Origin: JBALVO01 sp036961445
GTDB lineage: Bacteria > Pseudomonadota > Gammaproteobacteria > Pseudomonadales > Halieaceae
Assembly (NCBI GenBank): GCA_036961445.1
Contig: JBALVO010000066.1
Span: forward strand, 1-19,722
Direction of reading: 5' to 3'
DNA length: 19,722 nucleotides
How positions within the stretch are numbered: position 1 is the stretch's first letter; every line of letters starts with the position of its first letter. Made by a program: the position numbers and the translations under genes. A model generated the notes under the pieces. It was not told where the DNA came from. It ran no database searches and saw nothing but the letters and a program-made list of their open reading frames with translations. Shown piece by piece: positions 15,123 to 19,722 of this stretch.

Positions 15123-16268
15123 ATGAGCTTTGCAATGACAGAAGAGCAACGTATGGCAGTCGATGGACTGCGCCGCTACCTGGATGACGTGATCGAACCG
15201 GAATTCCTGGCGCACGGAGACGGTTTCATTCCTCGCGAAAAAATGCAGAAATGGATGCAGAGCCTGGCGGAATTTGGCCTGATCAATGCGCCGCGCGAAA
15301 GCCAGTGGGGTGGTCTGGAGATGGACTGGGTGACCCACCTGCGCCTGTTTGAAGAAGTGGCCGCGACCTCCATGGATATCGGCGTTCCCATTGTTATCAA
15401 CGCAGTGGGCGCAGACTTACTGGCCAATGCGGCGCCGGATCACCTGAAAGAAAAATACCTGCCCGGCCTGTTGCGCGGAGAGCTATTCATTGCCATGGGT
15501 ATCTCCGAGCCGGATGTGGGTTCGGACGTAGCCGCGGTCAAGACTAAAGCGGTGCGCGACGGCGATGACTGGGTGATCAACGGCGAGAAGACCTGGATCA
15601 GTAACGGTGAATACTCGGATATTTTTGTCTGCACCTGTAAAACCGGCGAGGGTGAGTTGACACATATATTGATCGACCGGGAAGAGCACGGCTACGAAGT
15701 GCGCGGTATTCCCAAGATCGCCTTGAACGGCCAGTCAACCGCACAGATATTCCTCACCGACGTGAGGGTGCCGGTCGCCAATACCGTTGGTGAAATCGGT
15801 GCCGGTTTGAAGAACACGCTGGTGACCTTCGAGCGGGCCCGCTGCCACATGGCAGCCTGGGGTTACAGCCTGGGGCGCCGTGCAATGGAGGAGGCTATTC
15901 GCTATAGCCAGGATCGCACCCAGCACGGCAAGCCCATCGCCGGACACCAGATGATTGCCGATAAACTGGCCATCATGGCTACTGAGATCGATGCCGCACG
16001 TCTGTTGGCCCTGCGCGCCATGTCCATGGTTGATGCCGGCGAGCGCTGTGACAAGGAATGCGCCATGGCCAAATGGTATGGCACTGAAGTGGGCGTGAGA
16101 GCCACCCGCGACGCGCTGCAAATTCACGGCGGTAATGGTGTCACCAAAGAGTTCATCGTGGAACGCCTGGTGCGTGAGGCGATTATTGGTCCCATCCCCG
16201 ATGGCACCACCGAAATACAGAAATTGATTGTCGCCAGGGCCCTCACCGGTATTCAGGCCTTCAGGTAG
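15123..16268 (+). CDS. Acyl-CoA dehydrogenase (FAD-dependent)
   Basis: A 381-residue acyl-CoA dehydrogenase of ordinary length. MGISEPDVGSD (125-135) and WVINGEKTWISNG (150-162) contact FAD and substrate. RTQHGKPIAGHQ (265-276) and QIHGGNGVTKEF (333-344) are conserved dimer/FAD elements, and GTTEIQKLIVAR (361-372) closes the protein. The position of the catalytic Glu in medium/short-chain members (YEGT) is P-D360-G-T, and the alternative base position of isovaleryl-CoA dehydrogenase aligns to Ala239, so Asp360 is the likely base. It would introduce the 2,3 double bond, passing electrons to ETF. AGGAGA lies 6 nt upstream of the ATG, and the SDR starts 24 nt after the stop. Chain length or branching preference cannot be stated. 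Confidence 0.92.
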   Translation: MSFAMTEEQRMAVDGLRRYLDDVIEPEFLAHGDGFIPREKMQKWMQSLAEFGLINAPRESQWGGLEMDWVTHLRLFEEVAATSMDIGVPIVINAVGADLLANAAPDHLKEKYLPGLLRGELFIAMGISEPDVGSDVAAVKTKAVRDGDDWVINGEKTWISNGEYSDIFVCTCKTGEGELTHILIDREEHGYEVRGIPKIALNGQSTAQIFLTDVRVPVANTVGEIGAGLKNTLVTFERARCHMAAWGYSLGRRAMEEAIRYSQDRTQHGKPIAGHQMIADKLAIMATEIDAARLLALRAMSMVDAGERCDKECAMAKWYGTEVGVRATRDALQIHGGNGVTKEFIVERLVREAIIGPIPDGTTEIQKLIVARALTGIQAFR

Positions 16269-16292
16269 ACACAATACACAGGAGTCAGAGCA

Positions 16293-17059
16293 ATGGAATT
16301 ACAAGACAAAGTCGTAGTCATTACCGGCGGCGCTTCCGGATTGGGGCGCGCCACGGCGGATTATTTCGTGGGCAAGGGTGCCCGGGTATCCCTCTTCGAC
16401 CTGAATGAAGAAGCGGGCAACGCCGCGGTCGCGGAGTTGGGTGAGGACAATGCCCTGTTCGCGGCCACCGATGTTACCAGTGAGGAATCGGTGGCGGCGG
16501 CGGTAGAGGCCACCATGGCAAAGTTCGGCGCCATTCACGTGAATATCAACTGTGCCGGCGTGCCGGCGCCGTGCAAGGTGCTGGACCGTGAAGGCAAGGC
16601 CACTGCACTGAAAAAGTTCGCCTTCGTGGTAGACGTAAATCTGGTTGGCTTGTTCAACGTGATGAGTAAGTGCGCTGAGAAGATGGCCTTGAATGAACCG
16701 GATGCCGGTAACGAGCGAGGCGTGGTGATCAATATATCTTCCGGTGCTGCGTATGAGGGTCAGATAGGCCAGAACGCGTATTCGGCATCGAAATCCGGCG
16801 TGCTGGGCCTCAATATGCCCGCTGCTCGCGAGCTGGGGCCACTGGGTATTCGCGTCAACGCGATCTGCCCGGGATTGTTTGGTACCCCTATGGTGGCCTC
16901 GCTGGACCAGAAGGTGCAAGACGCGCTGGTGAACATGATCGAGTCGCCCAAACGCATGGGCGATATGCAGGAATTTGCGCACTGTTGTGCCTTCCTGGTG
17001 GAAAACGGCTATATGAACGGCCGCACCATTCGCCTGGATGCCGCCACGGTTATGCAGGC
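16293..17059 (+). CDS. SDR, 3-hydroxyacyl-CoA dehydrogenase type-2 (HSD10)-like, 3' end in gap
   Basis: 255 residues are visible before the gap, which is nearly the full length of HSD10-type enzymes, so the stop codon is probably only a few bases inside the Ns. The active site is complete: TGGASGLG (11-18), D36 at the end of the second strand (favours NAD), NCAG in place of NNAG (86-89), S150, and Y163/K167 in YSASK. The long insertion around 92-110 and NEPDAGNERGVVIN (134-147) are typical of 3-hydroxyacyl-CoA dehydrogenase type 2. That family oxidises 3-hydroxyacyl-CoA, including 2-methyl-3-hydroxybutyryl-CoA and some steroids. It supplies the third beta-oxidation step here. AGGAG lies about 8 nt before the ATG. 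Confidence 0.9.
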
Positions 17060-17159
17060 NNNNNNNNNNNNNNNNNNNNNNNNNNNNNNNNNNNNNNNNN
17101 NNNNNNNNNNNNNNNNNNNNNNNNNNNNNNNNNNNNNNNNNNNNNNNNNNNNNNNNNNN
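17060..17159. other. Assembly gap (100 N) between SDR and WS/DGAT
   Basis: Exactly 100 Ns, so its true length is unknown. It contains the SDR stop codon and the start of the leader of the WS/DGAT gene. The reading frame that appears to continue through it from one gene to the next is an artefact. Confidence 0.95.
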
Positions 17160-17176
17160 TTACAGAGGTTAGATTT

Positions 17177-18679
17177 ATGTTCGGTCTCAAACAGTTGTCG
17201 GGCCAGGACGCGTCCTTTCTCTACCTGGACACAGACCGGGCCAGCACCGGCGGTACCATGATTTACATCTACGACCAGTCCACGGTGCCAGAAGGAAATC
17301 TACGCTTCAAGCAGATCCTCAAGCATATCGAATCCCGTATCGATACCTCCCCGGTGTTTCGCCAGAAACTGAAGCAGGTGCCGCTGGCACTGGATTACCC
17401 GTACTGGGTGACAGATGAAAATTTTCAGGTAGAGAACCATGTGTCCCATGTGGCCCTCCCCAAGCCCGGGGACTGGCGACAGTTTTGCATTCTCGCCTCG
17501 CGCCTGACGCGGCCGCACTTCGACATGAACCGCCCCCTGTGGGAGATGTACGTGGTAGAGGGCCTGGACAACGTGGAGTGGCTGCCCAAGGGTTGCTTTG
17601 CCATCCTGACCCGCATGCACCACGCGGCGGTGGATGGCACCGCGGTGGCCGAGTTGACCTGGGGGTTGCACGATCTCAGTCCCGAGGGTGACAGCTCGGA
17701 TAAAGTCGTGACACGCCAGAGTATACGGGAACCATCAAACCTTGAGATGGCCACTCGTGCCTGGTGGAATAACGCCACATCGCCGTTGCGATTGGCCCGG
17801 CCGGTGTCGCATATTCTGCCAGCAGTAGGAAATAAACTGCTGCAGCTTGCCGGTAACCGCCTGTCTCACGCCGTTGAAGAACATACGTCGGATGCCGGAA
17901 TTCCGAAAACCCGGTTTAACGAGAGGGTGTCGCCTTACCGGGTTTTCACGTCGGCTCGTTTTCAACTGGATGAATTCAAATCCCTGCGCAAGCCGGTGCC
18001 GGGCAGTACGATCAATGATCTTGTGGTGTCAGTCATCGGCGGCGGGCTGCGTCATTACCTGGAACATCACGGCGAGTTGCCAGCGGACTCGATGGTAGCC
18101 GCGATGCCAGTGAATACCCGAGTCGAAGGCGGCACCCAGACCGGTGCGGAAAACCAGATCACCTTTATGGCCGCCGCGATTGGCTCGCATATCGCGGATC
18201 CGATAGAGCGTCTGGGCTACGTGTATGAGCACACCTCGAGTTCGAAAACAGCACTGGCGGGTATTGGTGCCAAAGACCTGACGGATCTTAATAAACATGT
18301 GCCGGCAGCCCTGTTGGCGGCGGCGGCGAAAATGATTTCCACTGTGGGCTTCGACTCTGCCGGTACTGGCAAACGCCTGTTCAATGTGGGTATTTCCAAC
18401 GTACCCGGCCCCACTGTGCCGCTGTACCTGAAGGGCGCTGAGTTGAAGTTCTGGTCTATCGTCGGCCCCCTGGCTGATGGTATGGGTACCATATTCGCGG
18501 TAACCAGTTATAACGGCGAGTTGTTTATCTGCCCCACCGCCTGTCGCGATATCGTGCCCGATCCGGAATTCCTGGGAGAGTGCATCGAGCGCAGTTATCA
18601 GGAAATGTGCGCAAGCGTCCACCAAGCGCCTAAGCGTAAAGCCCGAAAAAGACGTTCAACATCTGCCCCCAGGGGATGA
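17177..18679 (+). CDS. WS/DGAT: wax ester synthase / diacylglycerol acyltransferase family protein
   Basis: A 500-residue bifunctional acyltransferase-type protein. The catalytic HHxxxDG motif is HHAAVDG at 148-154 (H149 catalytic). PLWEMYVVEGL (120-130), the NDLVVSVIGGGLRHYLE region (about 278-294) and FNVGISNVPGP are the other hallmarks, the last two belonging to the DUF1298 C-terminal domain. It would esterify acyl-CoA with an alcohol or diacylglycerol to make wax ester or triacylglycerol at the inner membrane and lipid bodies. The start at 17177 follows the gap with GAGG about 8 nt upstream. The last about 15 residues are strongly basic (PKRKARKRRSTSAPRG), possibly helping membrane or polyanion contact. 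It is the last gene of the operon, and its acyl-CoA source is presumably the synthetase at 11369. Confidence 0.92.
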   Translation: MFGLKQLSGQDASFLYLDTDRASTGGTMIYIYDQSTVPEGNLRFKQILKHIESRIDTSPVFRQKLKQVPLALDYPYWVTDENFQVENHVSHVALPKPGDWRQFCILASRLTRPHFDMNRPLWEMYVVEGLDNVEWLPKGCFAILTRMHHAAVDGTAVAELTWGLHDLSPEGDSSDKVVTRQSIREPSNLEMATRAWWNNATSPLRLARPVSHILPAVGNKLLQLAGNRLSHAVEEHTSDAGIPKTRFNERVSPYRVFTSARFQLDEFKSLRKPVPGSTINDLVVSVIGGGLRHYLEHHGELPADSMVAAMPVNTRVEGGTQTGAENQITFMAAAIGSHIADPIERLGYVYEHTSSSKTALAGIGAKDLTDLNKHVPAALLAAAAKMISTVGFDSAGTGKRLFNVGISNVPGPTVPLYLKGAELKFWSIVGPLADGMGTIFAVTSYNGELFICPTACRDIVPDPEFLGECIERSYQEMCASVHQAPKRKARKRRSTSAPRG

Positions 18680-19060
18680 TCAGAGGCAAACCTCGCCCGT
18701 TGATGTTAGCGCAGGTGGCAGACTCCCGCCGCCAGGTTCAGTTAACTTGCCAGAACTGCATAAAATCCTGCTTGCTGCGAGGTAGCAGCTGATACACTGG
18801 CATTGCTCGTCTGAGTCGGTTTGGTCCCCGGGGCCCGGCCAGTATCGTGTATGCGTTCATAAGTCAGGGACGATTGTGATCGATACGCTGGGCAGTTATA
18901 ACGTGGCGCACCGGGAAGTGATCCCTGAGGCTTTTCATTGTATTTCGCGGTAGGTCACAACGGCACAGCGATGGATGCGAGATGCCAATCAATGTAGCGG
19001 CGCAAAGATTCGAGAGTGGCTGTGCCGCTTATCGCACCAAGCGACCAAATGGCCAGAAAT
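18680..19060. other. Non-coding stretch downstream of WS/DGAT
   Basis: 381 bp with no convincing gene on either strand. It holds an imperfect 21-bp palindrome (18731-18751, GCCAGGTTCA...AACTTGCC), a GCTGC/GCAGC mini-hairpin (18775-18790) and TACACT (18793-18798), a possible -10 for the next gene with TTGCTG 15 bp upstream. No T-tract terminator is seen after the WS/DGAT stop. Confidence 0.6.
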
Positions 19061-19722
19061 ATGTCTGAACAGACAGAACAGGTGAGCGGGCAAGCAGCCT
19101 CTGCAGCAGGACGCATCCATATCATTGATGCCATTCGCGGCCTGGCCATACTCGGTATTTTATTCGCCAATATCCAGAGTTGGAGCGGCTACAAGTTCAT
19201 ACCGCTGGATGCTATCACCGCGCTGCCTTTTTACCACCTGGATGGCATCTTCAACCAGTTGTATTACTGGCTGGTAGACGGCAAGTTCTATGCGATTTTT
19301 TCCATGCTGTTCGGTGCGGGCTTCGGCATTCAGTACATGAAAAATCAGCAAAACCCGGCACCATTCCTGCGCAAATATCGGCGCCGCCTGGGCTTTCTAC
19401 TACTGTTTGGCGTGACGCACGCGCTGCTATGGTCCGGTGATATTCTCACTTTGTATGCTCTTTTGGCCTTTGTTCTGGTTATGCTGCGCGGCACGTCCTA
19501 CCAACGCCTGCTGCCGTTAGCACTGGGTATACTTTGCTTATTCGCACTGCCACAACTCCTGCTGCTTTACCTGCAGGAAGCCCAGGCGATCACGCCAGTG
19601 TTGGCCCATAAGACCTATGTCGACATGGCGCCGCAGCTACTGACGGAACGTCTCGGTGAAGGTTCCTGGGCTGATGTCTTTGCCACCAACCTGCATAATC
19701 TGTATTGGCGGTGGCTGGACTT
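19061..19722 (+). CDS. DUF418 / YeiB-family membrane protein, N-terminal part
   Basis: 220 codons are visible and the frame is open at the right edge. RIHIIDAIRGLAILGILFAN (18-37) is the characteristic DUF418-family opening (LDxLRGxAxxGILxxN). It is followed by FSMLFGAGFG (80-89) and WSGDILTLYALL (124-135), also typical. About five hydrophobic segments are visible (around 27-45, 75-93, 110-124, 127-143 and 149-171), so it is an inner-membrane protein. The family's biochemical function is not established; acyltransferase or transport roles have been suggested because it is distantly related to acyltransferase-3-like membrane proteins. ATG 19061 is chosen, but ATG 19049 in the same frame is possible; neither has a good Shine-Dalgarno site. 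Confidence 0.85.
   Translation, partial: MSEQTEQVSGQAASAAGRIHIIDAIRGLAILGILFANIQSWSGYKFIPLDAITALPFYHLDGIFNQLYYWLVDGKFYAIFSMLFGAGFGIQYMKNQQNPAPFLRKYRRRLGFLLLFGVTHALLWSGDILTLYALLAFVLVMLRGTSYQRLLPLALGILCLFALPQLLLLYLQEAQAITPVLAHKTYVDMAPQLLTERLGEGSWADVFATNLHNLYWRWLD

Noticed and set aside
16985..18679. One long frame joining the SDR end through the Ns to the WS/DGAT gene
   Set aside because: Unknown bases cannot be read as codons. The WS/DGAT has its own ATG with a Shine-Dalgarno site at 17177, and the SDR is read in a different frame up to the gap.
1..19722. tRNA, rRNA or known riboswitch elements
   Set aside because: I saw no cloverleaf, rRNA-like or recognisable riboswitch sequence on either strand.

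Overview
The window looks like a draft chromosome fragment of a Gram-negative proteobacterium, most likely a marine gammaproteobacterium of the Halieaceae/Spongiibacteraceae type. That placement is an inference from three things: moderately GC-rich coding sequence with clear Shine-Dalgarno starts, a PqiA homologue, and a lipid-catabolism cluster ending in a WS/DGAT wax ester synthase. Two runs of exactly 100 Ns (5037-5136 and 17060-17159) are assembly gaps. The first interrupts a gene; the second hides the end of one gene and the leader of the next.

Layout. 1-268 (-): start of a PqiA-like membrane protein, divergent from a CPA1 cation/proton antiporter (441-1664). 1820-2674: a classical SDR. 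2901-5322: an SDR with a non-canonical active site followed by a pyruvate/indolepyruvate-decarboxylase-like ThDP enzyme; a related hairpin repeat lies on each side of this pair. 5500-6423: an HSL-type alpha/beta hydrolase. 6494-7178 (-): a RelE/HigB-type toxin-antitoxin pair lying between two 90-bp direct repeats, inserted between the hydrolase and the convergent AraC-family regulator (7300-8328, -). 8538-18679 (+): an apparent operon, divergent from the regulator, coding for aldehyde dehydrogenase, iron-type alcohol dehydrogenase, acyl-CoA synthetase, crotonase-fold protein, thiolase-like protein, acyl-CoA dehydrogenase, HSD10-like SDR and WS/DGAT. 19061-19722: start of a DUF418 membrane protein.

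How the genes fit together. The operon has one candidate for each step from alcohol to aldehyde to acid to acyl-CoA and then one beta-oxidation turn, plus an enzyme that can store acyl-CoA as ester. Upstream are a hydrolase that could release acids or alcohols from esters and a 2-oxo-acid decarboxylase that could make aldehydes for the aldehyde dehydrogenase. The AraC-type protein is the obvious candidate regulator. The substrate cannot be read from sequence. Several core enzymes deviate at catalytic positions: crotonase second Glu to His, thiolase without its second Cys, acyl-CoA dehydrogenase base Asp, and SDR without Tyr/Lys. This suggests a specialised substrate rather than housekeeping fatty-acid oxidation.

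The most unusual structure is the toxin-antitoxin insert. The repeats that flank it carry the 3' ends of both neighbouring genes, so the insertion left both reading frames whole and recombination between the repeats would remove it without a scar.
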